From Helopsaltes ochotensis (taxonomy: Eukaryota > Chordata > Aves > Passeriformes > Locustellidae): a stretch of 64,000 bases of DNA. Positions within the stretch are counted from its first letter, which is position 1. The number at the start of each line of letters is the position of its first letter. The notes under the pieces were generated by a model. It worked only from the letters and a program-made list of their open reading frames with translations. It was not told the origin of the DNA and searched no databases. The translations under genes were made by a program, and so were the position numbers. Shown here piece after piece: positions 26,901 through 41,900 of the stretch. Location of the stretch: positions 207,887 through 271,886 of the forward strand of contig VXBM01001096.1 in NCBI GenBank assembly GCA_013400155.1, read 5' to 3'.

Positions 26901-29900
26901 AATTTCTAATAGACTATCAAAGAGTTTTTATGTAGTTTTTCCTGTAACTTACCAGTTAGAGTTGTTGAACATCTTTTCCCTAATGTGCTATTTTGTCATA
27001 TGTGAATGATCACTTGATGTCAAAATGCTTGAAGTCAGATTGGTGCAGAGTGCACTGAGGTTCTTGAAAAATCAAAGATTAGCATTAACTTTGTGTGCAA
27101 ATGTTACAGGATTCTTTCAACTTATGGTTTATGATGTCACCAGAAGTAATGCATTTAAAATAACAGGTGGCTGTTGTTCTATGGACATTTCTGAATTGCA
27201 TGAATACATTAGTATTTACCACAAAGGTTTGTTTCCTGTGTCAGTCTTTAGCTGAAACTTCAGTGTATATTTTTTGTACTTCTAAACTCAGTTTTGGTGT
27301 AATTGTATCATGTAAGAACTACTGTTTCAAATGTAATTTTTCCTTCCAAACTTGACAGGTATACCAAAAAATTTTTTGAACTAAAGCATGCTACTAAAGT
27401 GTGTAGAAAACAGAATCATTAAGATTAGTCTCTTCAGATATTATCTTTGCTGCAAAGACTGTGGGTATTCTAATCCATTCATGACTAGGTAAAAAGGTTT
27501 TGTATCTGGAAAAACCCTAAATACATGATGCAGCTTTTCAACCAAAAGTGAATACTCCTTTATTTGGACTAAAATTACTCATTTTTCGAAGAGTTTCTTT
27601 ACTAGTGTCCTAACACGTCCTTACATAACTTATTATTATTATTATTCCGTGGTTGACATAATTGTAGTAAATTCTGGTATCAAGTTGTTGTGGTTTAACA
27701 TCAACTGGCAACTTAGGTAACATGCAGCTGCTTGCTCACTCCACCCCTGCCTGTGGGGAGTAGAATCAGGAAAACATAAATCTTGTGTTTTGAGATAAGG
27801 CCGCTTTATTGTTGAATCAAAATAAACTATAATAGTACTAATCATTGTAATGAAAAGGAGAGAGGGAAGAATAAAATTCCAGAGAAACAAGTGATGCACA
27901 GAACTTTTGCTCTCCATTCACCGACCAGTGCCCTGCCCATCCCTGAGCAGTGATTGACAGCTCACAGCCAACTCCCCGTTTATTTACTGGCCGTGACACT
28001 GTATGGTATGGAATATCCTTTTGGCTGCTTCAGGTAATCTGCCATGGTCCTTCTTGGCTTCTTGTATCCCTGCTGCCTCACAGAGCATGGGAACCTGAAC
28101 AGTCCTCTCCTCAGTGTAAGCACACTTTAGCAACAAGTGAAACATCAAATGTGTTATCAGCATTGTATTCCTGTTAAGTTCCAAACACAGCACTGTACTG
28201 GCTACTAAGAAGCAAATTAACTCTATCCCAGCTGAAAACAGGACAATTGTATACTATAATGCCTATTTTCTACAGTGTCTATTTATTTATTGTACACTTA
28301 TCAATGTAAACGAAATAGAATTGAAATTTTTTATGTTGTGATACACTGGGTATCTAGATACAAGTACAGGCAGTGTTAGGGAAGTTTTACCTCTGCTCTT
28401 TGAAATGTGGAGAACCTGGATGTTGAAAGATACCTATAAACTCATTTGGCATCTGAAAAGATTTTCAGCACTTAATTAGTTTTTTACATGATGGGTAAAA
28501 AAAGAGGGCTTTGTTGGTGCAGACTTACACAGAAAGGTGTCTTTCTGGTAGTCGTCTTCATTATGTCACTGATTAGTGCTGCTCAAAACTGCCAGCTTAA
28601 TCCTAAAAAGTAACTATAATCAAGAGCTTCTCCTTTTCCAAACATGCTTGGGATTTGTTAGTGCTGCTAACTTCTGCAAAAGCATTTTTGTCATATTTCA
28701 AATCACTTCCTTACCAAGACAGGCTGTCTTTTATATTTCACTTGGTTGGGTTTACCTATAGCTATAGTGTGACAGAAGAATCTTTGATACTAAAAGAAAC
28801 TTTAGTTTTAGTTCCTGACAGTTAATTTTAGAATTACTAAAATTTAGGAGTTGAAGGCAGAAAATTGTGATCAAACTAATGTGTGCTCCATCTTTCAGGA
28901 AAATATTCTCTTTTGGTATCTAATTTGTCAAAACCGGAGCTTAGTACTGGCTTCTCACATAAATTACTTGTATAGTTTGACTGACAGAGGATTGTAGTCA
29001 GTATTGTGTTATGCCTTCTAGAAAATACCTAGCAAAATTCTGATTACCAACTGGGAAGAAAGTTCCCCTTGTGTTTCCTTAGAAACAAGTGCAGTTTGGT
29101 ATGGTCAACTGGAGTTGGATTTTGAAGTGGTATAGATATGAAGACTTGGTGAAAGAGTTGGAATTGAAGCCTAGAAAGCTCCTTCTTTCTAGAGGAGAGG
29201 TGTGTGATCTTTCATGAACAGCAAGGAGAAAAAGGTCGGTTGTATAGAAGGCAAACATTTGTCCGATGTGTTCAGGAAAATGTTTATTATCTAATTGCTG
29301 TAAGTTGGTACTCAGCCTTTTGGCTGTGCAAGGTAGGTTTCTTCCCAAAATATCTGTTACATGAGCACTTCATATCTATGAAACTAACATTGAGGAAGCT
29401 TTCCCAGCTGCTTCTGGAAAGAAATAATGAATGCCTCACCAAAAATAAACCCGACATCACTGCAGCGCCAACTGGGTGCATGGGATGTTATTTTTTCTGC
29501 TACTGAATTGGAATTTGTTTACATATTTGTGCAAATATTAGTGTGGCAAAGGTGTGGGTTACAGCTTGCTCTTCATCACTTCATCAAAGAATAAGCTTTA
29601 TTTTGGTTAAGTAGGAAAGGTGGTTTTAATCTTCCTTCACAGTAGAACTGTTTAAGATCCTTTGGGTGAATGTCAGAAGGGGGGAGTGTCATAAGTGGGA
29701 AATAATAAAAAATTGTTTCCTAAAATAAGTAATCTTAAGGTTATTGCTGGAAGAAACTTTGTTTTGGCAACCAAAGACACAAGAATCTGAAATACGTTCA
29801 ATAAAAAGACTGCCAAAAAGCAATAAAGCTGTGTGTGTACTCAAAGACTTGTTTTGAGGTATATAATTCCTTAATAATAAAGTCTCTAATGAGTTAAAAT

Positions 29901-32900
29901 ATGCTTCATGTTGCATTATGCAATTTATGTCTTTCCTGTAATTCTGGAGCAGAAGAAATTGTGTGTGTTGGCCTTGTGTTCAATTTGTGATGTGCAGAGG
30001 TTTATATTTGACTACACAATTGGGTTGAAATTGGGTTGAAAAGGAAACTGTTCAAGATTTGCTAACTGTGAAACTTGGAGGCTTGAGAGGGTAACAGAGA
30101 TGGTGTGGTGACAAGCAGTGTTGGATTTCATCACTCCCAGCTCTACTGTTACCTCCTAGGAGGAAATTGCTAACCCACTGATGATTATGTTAAAGCAGAC
30201 TTTGAAAGAAGTATAGAACCTGATGGGTAGAAAGTATTAATCTGGCTCTGCTGGAAATTACTGTGCCTGCTTTTGCAGTAAGACCCAGTTTAAGACTTTG
30301 TGGTTCACCACTGCTTGCAAGTCAGTGATCTGACTTATATTTTTCTCTATAGTTTTAGGAGAGAGTTATAGAAGACATGGTTTGATCCTTCAAAGCTCTT
30401 CAGATGAGGTTGTGATTTCTTCAGGTTTTGTGCTGTTACGCTGCTGCGATAAAGTAGCATGTGAACAGGTTTCCTTTTTTATTGTTTCTTCTTTGTCAAG
30501 CGACCTAGACTGGAGGAGACATAAGTAGTTCAGGCTGAACGGTGGAGAAACCATAAGAAAAGGAGCTTACAATTGTCTTTTGCCTAGAAACTGTACTGTC
30601 ATTTTAACTTGATCAATGTGTTGTGCTGTGGGTAGAATTTTTGATTATAAAAATACTGCGTACTTAAAAAAAATCATACCAGCCGCTCAATATCCTGAGT
30701 GCAGTTCTAGACCATGCTGTAGCATAAAATTACTCTAGTATTGGAATAAGGAGAGAGGTGTTGAATTGCAGGATGAACAGTTGGACAAAGGCCATTTGAG
30801 TCCATGTCTGCTTACTTTTTTTATACTACTGGCAATTGATTTCGCACAGGTTATGTGTATGAATAACGAGTAAAAGGTGTTAGGATGTAAAGAGTTCAAG
30901 TTATTTCTCAGGTGATAACTGTTTCTGTGCTCCCTGTTTGCAGATACCAAAGGCATGCACTAATCACTTCCTAACTTGCTGCACTGGTACACAGCCAGAT
31001 TCTGCCTTGCCAGCTGAAGACAAGGTCAATTGGAGGGTTACTGAGACTGCTGGACTCAGTCTTACACTATTTTTCACTGTCTCATTGAAAGGAAGTTTAT
31101 AATATTATATAGACTGTGTTCATTGGTTACATCATTGCTGATACTTTTTATCTGCAAAATGTTAGAGAAATCATTTCGTGGAGCACTGTCTTGATGGCTT
31201 TGCATTTAAAAAAATACTTGGAAGTGTAATGTTCATCACTACCAGTTGGTTTCAGATGATTCTTAAAGTAACCACTGTATGTTGTGAAGAAATTAGCTAT
31301 GCTTTCCTTCTATTCATTATATGGCAGCCTGAGGCATTTTAAATGTGAAAACCCATGGTCATAATGAAGTAGTGTAAATGAGCCTGGTTATATAAAGGCA
31401 AAATTCACAAGTGTAACAAGCATTGCACCAGATTCTATTCACCCATGAAGTTTGGAGAAAGGAAATGGCTCATCTGGACAAGAGCTGAGAGCTTCTCTAC
31501 AGGTTACCAGCATTACAGAACTTGCGTTCTGAGCTTGAGACTAGTTTTTCTCACCAAATCTTGAGTTCAGTCATCTTCTCAAATAGCAGTCTTTTCCTGT
31601 TCGTACAATTCCTCTTGAAACACATTGTTGGTTCTGTCTATTGTAGAAGACATCCTGAGGGAACCCTATGAATGTCTTACTGCTCTACAAAACTTTTTAA
31701 GTTTGTTCCATGTTTGTTTCTCAGACTTTCCCCGCCCCCACCCCCATCTTAACTTTATTTGGATAATTTCTATCATAAAATGGAAGATTTCTGGGATAAG
31801 AGTTACCTGTAAAGGCAAAGCACTCCGTGATAAACAACATCATGGGGGTGTTGACACTAAATCTGCAGTTTAAACTTTACTCTTCATGCATTGCATCTTT
31901 AATTGGTAGATAGAGCATATGCATTGTCCTCCTGGGAGGAAGACCTGTCCCAAGCAGGTACTTAAGTTTTTTACCTTTTTAACCTGCATCTTCATATCTG
32001 CTAGCACCAAGGTAAACATTGGATATGTGGATATTTATCTTTTCATCTTCTAGGACTCTTTTGCCTCTCAGATGGGACATTTAGATCAAGAGACTCAGTT
32101 AAGGCCACCTGCATATATTGACTGCATACAACACAACAGCAGTGCATTGCTCAGCTGATGCCTATTTGGTGCATGTAGTGCTGTCTTTATGTGCATTTAC
32201 TCTTTTACATGTCCAAGAGTGGATTTGTGTTATGTATCAAGGAGAAGCAGAAGATACCAGTTGTCAGTGACTTCACTGACAACTTTGCTTTATGCCAAAA
32301 AAAAAAACCAAAAACCAAACAAACCAAAACCGGCAAACAAATGAAGATACAGCTTTGTGCTTCTTCATGAGAAGGAATCCAGTAAAGTTCAAAGCACTTT
32401 CCATGATCATTATTTTTTGTCATCTTTTCTAACAAGATTATAATTTCAAGCTCAACACTTCTGGTAACTCTTCTGATAGTCTTCTAAGATTTGCTGATGA
32501 AATATCAAGTTTAGTATATCAAGGCAGCAGAGAATGAATGTACACCACTTTTGTGATTTTTGAGGGTATGTGGGTATCACTTTAATTGCTTTCTTAAATA
32601 CACGCATCTTATTCTGGAGGATAGAATGTCTAAACATATTGGAAGTGCACATTGAACTTGATTGGGATTGATCTCCAGCTCTTAGCAGAGCTAGACAATG
32701 TAATTGCACTTCTACTCACTCTTTGAGAGATCATCATGATGGATGGAGTTTCCTAAGATCTGGAGGAGAGTATATGTCTCCTGTTCTGAAGTACGAAAAG
32801 GAGGATGAGAGGAGCTGTGAGCCAGTCAGGTTGATCTCAATCTTTGTGAAGTTGATAAGGCAAATGATCCTGGAAACCATTACCAAACACACAAAGGACA

Positions 32901-35900
32901 GTAGATAGGATGGATTTATGAAGGGGAATTCACGCCTGATTAACTTAATAGCCTTCTGTAACAAAATTACTGTCTCAGCATACAAGAGGACAGCAGTTGA
33001 TCCTGTGTATTAGCAAGGCTTTTGACACCATCTGTGATAACACAGACAACATGTTGATGTACGCCTTAGTAGACAGTAATTTGTACTGAAAACTGACTGA
33101 GCTGCCAGGCTCAGTGTTGTCATCTGCTGCATGAATGCCAACTGGTGTCCCCAAGTAGGTAACACTGGGGCCAGTAATGGGGAACTTCTTTGTTAGAGAC
33201 TTAATTCAGCCTGGAGAAGAGAAGGCTCAGATGGGATTTTGTGTATGTAACTAACTGGCAGGCAAGAATGAAAAAAGATAGGCAGATGCTTCTCATTGGT
33301 CCCCACAGACAAGATATTATATACACAAAGTAAAATACAAGAGAATATTTGAGCAAAAGAAAAGGCACTTTTATCATAGAGGTTGTCAAACATGAGAACA
33401 GGTTCTTGAGGTATAGTGAAGTTGCCTTCTTGGAGATGGTCAAAATGTGACTGGACATGGCCCGGAATATTCTGATTCAGCTGTCCCTATTCTGTAATAA
33501 GGGCTTGGACTAGACAGTCTGTACAAGTCCCTTCCAACCTTCATGATTCTTAATCTTTCTACTGTGTTTCACCTTCAAGTCCAGGACCAGCTTGTAGCCA
33601 TTTACTTTGCAGCAGACAAGCTCATCTGAACTGCTACTGCAATGCCAGGGCAAGTGCATTTTATGCAAGTCTGGCAGCACTGAGACACTACAGCAAACAT
33701 TACAGAAAGGCACAGTGAAGACTGACATGCTGTTATACATGAATGCCTGTATACAGAAGCACTGTGATCCCTAATCCACATACTGTAATTTGGAATCTCC
33801 AGTTGTGATTTTTATATCCATTTGCCAGCAGAGCCCTAATCATTTCCTAGAATTTCTTGCTTCAGGCTATTCACAAAGGGGAAAAACTTGTCACAGAATC
33901 TGCCTTTTAGAAATGGATTAACTTCAAAACACAGCTGGATAGCTGCAGACCCACATTAGATTTATGTTAAATGTGAGTAAATGCATGGTTTACCACAGGT
34001 CAGTTGAAGCACATGAAACTGATGTTTCAAGGTAGGCACTTGCCAAAGAATGGGTTGTTTACATTAAAGAGTGGGGTTAAGCTGAGGATGTGCTCTGCAG
34101 ATCACATATGATTGTTTCTGTACAATCCTTCATCAGTCTTGATTTTGGAGCTCTCAAGATGGTACATATGGCATCCGTCTTTATTTCTGCAAAATTTCAC
34201 AGTGCAAATGCTAATAGAGAATGTTGTGCATTTGGTATTTTGTCAGTGATCATCTGCTTGTAGTCTCAATTAAAGAAAAAGAGCTGTGTAAAGAATACTT
34301 CCAGTTTAGAAATCAGCAATCATTTGGCCAGGCTGTTGATGTAGATGCTCACTGAAGATGAGTTTACCCCCATCTTGACAGTGAAGGACAAAATACTGTT
34401 AAAGGTCTAGTAAAGTCATAATTGCATCCAGATTAATTTCTCGGGTCAGATAGCTCATGTTCACTTTGAGTAGGTTTCTGCTGATGGAGTCAGTTTGTTC
34501 TAGCAAACCTGCTGGTGTGGGTAATATTATGCAGCAGGGACTATTGGTGTGACACTGGTGGGGTCGCTGTGCTGTTGCCCCTACCCTTGATGTGCTGTGT
34601 AAGTGCACAGCTATTGGAAGGTGCTCAGTAGTGCAGCTGTCTAAGGCTTTACAGATGTCATATGTGAGGCTGTAAATGAGGTGCTGTGCTTTGGAGATCA
34701 GGGCTTCAATTTTTAACAATTTTTACCTGTATTTACTACTCCCAGTACCTGATGCCTTACTGTGATCTGCAGTGGCAACTACCATGGCATACGTTTAAAG
34801 AGAAGATGACCTTTAATGCAAAAATAGCTTGCTTTATGGGAGGTGATAACACAAGGCCCATGAGCTGTCATCCTCATCTTGGAGTTTTAATATATAGAAA
34901 TTCTGCACAAGAAAAGTTCTTGTTCTTGCTCTGCTGTGTATTCTGAAGGGAGACTAATTGACAGAATTTTTAGGACTTCAGCAGATTATGTTCTTAGGGA
35001 ACTGATTTATGAGTCTCTCATGCAATTCAGAATGGATTATATAAGAGCCCTGACTTGTGGACAGAGTAGTTCACACTCCCAGTTGTTCATTCCATCCTGT
35101 CTTTCCACTCTGCCATTTTTGCTGAAAGAACACTGCTTTGTTTGAGTGTTTGAGTGCCAGTGTCTGAGTCTGTACAGCTTTAAATTTGTACTGAGTTTTT
35201 TTTCTTTGTATGTTGTGCTATTAAGCGAAAAGTGGAGCTGCTTGACAAAGTGTTTCTGCAGTGCCAAACTTGTAAAGGTGGATGGATTAAACATAGAAAA
35301 ATTTTCAAAGTTACTTGCTGTCTTAATTTGTAAAATCCACAGATGTGGACTTAAAAAAAAAATCATACGCTATGAGAGGTGCTTGTGTGTAGTGGGGCCA
35401 CCTATGATAGTGTGTTTTGAAGAATTGTAGTTATTTCTGAAAAGGTAGTTCTTAAGAACATTTAAGACGCGTAGTTCTCATATTGCCTTTGGAGATTTAT
35501 TCACTTGATACTCTTGATCTTGCCATAAAATACTAAGGTTTTTACATCATCAATTCATAAACATAGTTGGTGGTAACACGTATTTTGAAGTGAGTTTCTG
35601 GTCTTTGTGACTGTTAACCAAGAACTAAGTTGTAAGAATTGGAGGTGGCTAATTACAGTGAACTAATTCTAAGCAGGAGAGACACACGGGAGGATAGCAG
35701 GGAGGCTATAATAAAAAAAACTTCATCCAGCATAAAGAACCTTATGTGGTTGTGTTTTGGGGGTTTTATTAACAAGATAACCTGCTTTCTTCTACAACCT
35801 TGGAATGTTACTTTAGATGCAGCTTTTAAAAATATAAATATAGTAGAATTTTTTGCTTATAGTTGATACTTCTGTAATGGTATGAGCAACGTAATTTTCA

Positions 35901-38900
35901 TCATTTGTGGAGACTTTTTGGAATAATCACTTAAACTACTATTATGTGAATGAAAGATTTTTGAAATGTGACTGTATATATGGGGTTTTTTTTATATGCT
36001 GAGAAACATGGAGCTTTTACAAAGAAAATGTCTCAACACAATATAGTCTGTGTGTAAATTTAAGGACTGTTGTATGGATGTCTTAGTCTCCTGTGCAGGC
36101 AAAGAGATTTACAGTCTAGCTGCTGAGCTTTTCTTTTATGCTACAAGTGGTTTCATAGCTTTTATACTTTGCTTAGTGCTTTAGGATCTGAAGTTGGTTG
36201 TTATTAAAATATCAATACCAAAGTATAGCCATTTTCCTTAAGTTTCCTTTAGTTATGTGAAACCTTTACTTTAAAAAGCCTACTGTATAACATAGAGGAT
36301 TATTAAAACTTTTTGTCAGTCTTTTTTTAGCTTCTGATTAGCGAGAATATTTGACTAAAATGACATTTATCCTACTGATATCTTTCTGCTTGAATAAAAT
36401 TTGTGCTGTTGGTATAATTCATATGTCAGGAATAAGCTTGTAGGCTTTTTATGTTTGGGAAGCAAAAACTAGCATTTAGGAGGGCCAGTTTATTATTATG
36501 AGTTTTGTTGTTAATGCAAAGTTACTGCCCAGAGTAAATGCAACTGGGACTCTTGGCAGAATGTTTCTGCTGGAAGCTAATAACCTGAAGTATAAGCAAT
36601 TACATGAGATAAAGTAATTTTCGTGTTCTGTAAGCTACAGTCCAGATGTATTAGAAATATCTGTCAACAGCCTCATTTGTTACTCTTCCTCACAAGAAAT
36701 GGATCTTGGAGTGCTACCCTCACCTCCTCCCCAGAAAATTCTCTTTGTCCTTGATCAGTGCTCAGAAATCCTCTTTGGTTCCCCATACATGCTGGTCTCT
36801 GTATCCATGAGATAAAAAATCCAAAGAGTGAAGATCTTCAATTAGTCAACATCAAGGTTTACGTCGATTGTGTTGCAGGTGCATTGGTTGATTCCATTGA
36901 CGCTCGACATTAGTGCACATGTGCCCTTTTTCTGAGTATCTAAAATCATGGAGACTGTGAGGAAGTACTGGATGAGAGAAAATGTCTGGCTGGAAGAAAC
37001 ATCAGAAACAACAGTCTCAAAAAAAGGTGTAAGACTGTCTACACAGGAAGGTAGGCTGTCTTCAGTGAAGATCTTTCTTTAACCTTTCTGGAAAGAAGGC
37101 ATATTTCTTCCTTAATGTGGAGAGCTAAAGCAAGTTGCCACTGTTGGTTGATTTTTTTCTTTGTAGTTAGATGTTCTCTGCAGATGGTTGGTGGATTACA
37201 TAAGGAAGTAAAAAACATTGCTTCTTTTAGGAAACTCTGCATTTTAAGAAGAAATAGTTCTGTAAGATTAACCAAAGACAGCCCTTTGTTCATACTGGCT
37301 CCATCATTTCAATTGTTAGGAACTGGTGTCTCTGAGTTAAAATTCCAGGAGGGCTGATCTGGTAAGTGGAGTTACCCAGCATCTGGCTGACAACTGGTAC
37401 ATGAAAGATAGCATTTGTATTGTGCAGCTGGATCATAATGAGGAGTAAGGAAATATTTTAAAATAAGTAGAGGAAGGAGCAGGCTTGGAAATGCCGTTGT
37501 AGGGTACAGCAAGGACATGATGCTTCCACTGTGCAATGAGAATGGGGAGTGTAAATAAAACATGCTGATGGCTGACAATTTAGGTCTGTGAGGTAACATG
37601 TAAGCCAGGAGATGACAGGTGTAGCGGCTGATTTATGAACTACCTTATCAAGGGAGCTTTTTTAGTTTGAGTGATCTATATTGGGATTAACTGCTCCAAA
37701 TAACCCATTTGGAGACCCACAAGAAATGTTCTAGATATCTCTGCTTACAGTTGCTCCTGCTGATGTTTTGCTCATGTGAAATGATTTGCATTCTTTAGTG
37801 CTGTCCCCAGACTTATCCAAAAGCTTGCAGAAAACCAGTTTCTCATTAAATTAGTTGCGTGATGACAACATTGTCATCTTAGAGTATTGGTTTGCTCTAA
37901 ATTTGTATTTGTATTGTTCTACAGCTGCTATAAACTTTCCAATTGATTATGCTTATATATAGCATTATTTTTAAGGGTACATTGCTTCAGCAGAGCAAGC
38001 ATACAGAATAGCTGTTAAAGCTACTTTTGAATGACAAATGCAAACTAGACTCACTTAGATAAATGGAGGAAGTTTTTTTTCTTCTGGAGTTTAGTGTTTC
38101 AGATAGCCTGTGTTCATTTGTGGCTATTGACACTACAAAAAGTATCACTTGTTTTATTTCAAGATCAGCTGTTAGCAGTGCTAGCAGCAATAGAGACATC
38201 AGTGGTTTTAAATATGGTAGTGCAAAGTTACTGCTTTGTCGTTAGCCAGTCCTTTCAAGCTGCTAGCTCTGTGGCAAAATTCCTGAGAGTAAGTGCCTGC
38301 CTAACCACCACAGAGTGAGAAATCCTGAAATTGGCAACTAACTGTGATACCATAAGATGTGTGTTCTTCTGCAGTTTACAGACTTTTGTCTTTCCCTGTG
38401 TAACATGAGCATATGCAGACATTGGTGTTCTCAGGGAAGCAGAAGGGAGTATTGATGGCTCAGTTGAATAAACCTAAAAATAGAGATGCACTTACATGTG
38501 AATTGCTGTTAGTTTTAAAGCAACTGTTTCATTGGGTGTTACACAAAGCAGTAACATCCTTGATATCTGTATAAGTCAAAGATAAACAAGAAATTTAAGG
38601 TAACTTGTGTTAAGTGAAAGGCTGCTTGTCCTGTTCTGGTTTTATTTTCATGGTGAAGGTTGTAGAATATTTTTTGATGGTGACTTTTTTTATTGCATTC
38701 AGATGTTAGCCTAATGTGTAAGCAATGGAACTTTTCTATAGGAGGCTGACTAGGCTTTCACAATTGGAGTAATTTATTTGAATATTTTCTGTAGGCTTGT
38801 TCATACCACACTGGGTGAGGGAAATTTGTATCTGCTATATAGAAAGTTGTGGAGCAGAAACTTTTCAAGTGAGACAAAGGAAGCAGTTGCAAGTAAGTCG

Positions 38901-41900
38901 GTGTATAGCTGCCATGACTGAAAATGGAAATAGTCAGTCATTGGTATACTCTACACCTTTTCCTTTTAAACTGATAAATCTGAATGTAATATCTTACGTT
39001 TGAAAGCAGGTACATGGGACATTTTTTAAATAATGGAGAAACATTACTTTAAAAAAAATCAAGATCAACCAGTCTGAGCCTTGCTGCGGAGTTTTATTGG
39101 TTCTTCTCTAAACTGTCTAAGCTTAGGTATGCTGTGATCTTAAATGTTAATTTACATAGAATTATAGTAGGTCATAGGAAATGCAACTTTTTAGGTGGCT
39201 GCCCATAAACACCTTCCTGTGTGAATTGCATTTGGAGAACGTGAACTCAGACCTTTTGTGCAGTGAAAGTGTGCCAGCTGGCTTGTGTGTTTGGCATGTT
39301 TTGTTCTTTGTCTGGATAAAAAGTAGATCTCAATTCATGCCAGTCACCTCTTGGTTGTAGACGAAGATGCTTCTTGGCTTCATTAAGCTGTAATAAAACA
39401 CTATAGAAAAAGTGTAGCTGCTCTTTCCTCCTGCCCTTCCCTCCCATGTAGTTAATTGAATTTATGAGCTTTTACTTCTTTTTGAGTCTGTTGGCAGCTT
39501 CTTTATTTGAAACTTTCTTTCCTTTTCCATCCAGGAAGGTATGGTCAAAATGTCCTGGACTGAAATACAATTAATCATGTGAAGGAGCCATGCTAGACAG
39601 AGATTGTCAGAAGCCTGCCTCTGCTACCATTCTTAAGTATTTTTGCAGGCCTGAAAATTCACATCTAAGCATCAGCATTTGTAGGGATGGGAACTTCAAA
39701 TTGCAGATTTGCCATATGGGCAGAGCTTAACTGGGTCTGAACCCAGGATCCTCCATCACAGTGTTTCTAGAGACCCTTCTCGAGAAGGGAGTACAGGTTC
39801 CTTGCCAGGCTATACGTCTGGCTCATCTATCACAAGCAATCAAGTAACCCATTTCAGGGAGGCAATGAAAGTGTCTCTGTGAGCAATGGGAGACATTCTT
39901 GTTTGTGCTGTTATTGTGTCAGAGGTTTTCCTAGTGCTAAGCTGTTTCTGGGGAAGGTTCTGTTTAGAATTGTGTGAAGATCATAGAATCAAAAGAAAAA
40001 CAAGGAGCCAGCTTAATGTAGTGGGAATCTTCATTATTTTGTGGGTTCAGCTTTCAGCTCTGTTGTGTTGGCTGGATTTGTGTGTGTGAGTGATTACCAC
40101 TGTCTCAGAAATGGATTGATATTGGAGACAGCTCAAGAAAAGCTTGGTTTGTTGCTGTGTGCCACAGACCAGCTGCAAACCCTGTTCAAAATGTTGTCAT
40201 CAAAGGCCTTCTCCAGAACTCTGAGCCAGCAACTGCTTTGTATTTTTTCAGTCTTAATTTATTTGGTACTAAGCTCATAAATTTTTTCAGGGTGTATTGA
40301 TACCACTTCTGCATGATATGATACTGATACTGCTTCATGCGCCTTCTTATCACTCTCTTAGATAAAATCTTCTTGTAGCAAAGACTTGAAGTATTGACAT
40401 AGTACTCTTGTGGACTGTTTTTATTGTTGTTTCTCCATTTCCCATGAGACATTTAGAGTATTGCTTCAGGGCATGCACTAGATATTTCTTTGTGTTGTGA
40501 AAGATATTCCTAATTTGGTCACAAGGACTTTCTGTTAATGTCAGCATGGTTTTCTGGCACAAGGACAATACTCAACTGCTGTTAAAAGGCTGTTTGTCAT
40601 TCAGTCTCTAGGTATCCCATTTTTTTCTAGATGATGAGGACTGACAATTTTGAAGTTGCACAACAGTAGTTTCCTTTGGGTACTATGCAGCAAAGCCATT
40701 TGCAAATGGTTTTGAACCTCAATCTGTTCATATGGAGATATCTGGATATAGGGGGTTTAGATATTCTGATAAGGACAGCTATTTTCCAATTTCTTGAATA
40801 GATATAAGAGTGACAAGTCTAATGGATCCTGCTTCTGCTGGGCTGGAAAAGTGGTGTCACAAATTCAACAAAATTTGTGAATGAGGAATGCTATTCTTGT
40901 GGAACCAGAAAGCCTTCACTTTCAGCACCATTACTAGCAAAGCCAGTAAAGGGAGATAATGTAAAAATTCAGTTGTACTTTGAGAGGTAAACCAAGAGAT
41001 GGATTTATTCAGATTTGAGATGTACTTTTCCGCTATTAAAGTGGAGGTTTTGCATCTTTAGGATGCAAAGTAAGTGCTCATTTAATTCAGAGATGTTTGA
41101 TGATAAAAAAGTGCTTCTTTGGGATCAGTTTCTGTGACCAGCAGGGACAATGTTGTCAGCACCATGCATTATCTGAAGAAACAAGTTTTCTTCAGAAAAG
41201 ATGCTTCTGTGGAGAATTCCCTATTTAAGGAGAAACGTTGTTCAGTCCCAAGTTTCAAGGACGGATGACATAACCTTTCCTTGACGGGTAAGAGCACATG
41301 CTCTTTTTTCCCCTGTATGCATCCTTTTGCCTTAAGTGAAAATGCTGCGAAATACAGCCATTGCAGGTTGGTTTCTGCAGTGCTTCTCCTACTCCAGAGC
41401 TTCAGAACCACCTGAAAAATCCATCTTCGTAGTGGTGAAGACCACCTATATTGACGCTTTGAATCATAAGAAGCTTCCGGCCATCTGAATCATAATGTCA
41501 GATTCCAGATTAGAGAACATCTGTTTTAGGAATCATCCTATTTATTTTCCAGCACAGAAGACCTTCATCCTGTGAAGGATAAGCTAGTTCTTGAAGGGTA
41601 TCCCCTCCTCCCAGTGGTTTTCCCTCTCTTTTTCAGGCTTTTCTGCATTAGCCATCCTTTTGCTAGAACAGTAGACATGCTTTATCAGTACAGGATGATG
41701 TTCATGTGAAATTACTCCCTTATTTTGAAGGAGGGAGAACAGCTGGGCAGCAAACATTGCCCTCCTCAGGAAGTGCTACACTTGTCTCTAAAACTGAAAT
41801 TTTTAATTTTGAAATTCAGAAAGATAATGCTCCATTAACACTGTCCCCAAAATGAAGGGCCTGCCCATAGAGAATATATCTGATTCTTGTGCCAAAATAC

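Noticed and set aside
34399..34719. 106-codon antisense open frame in intron 9
   Set aside because: No recognised domain. Histidine- and serine-rich translation without motif structure.
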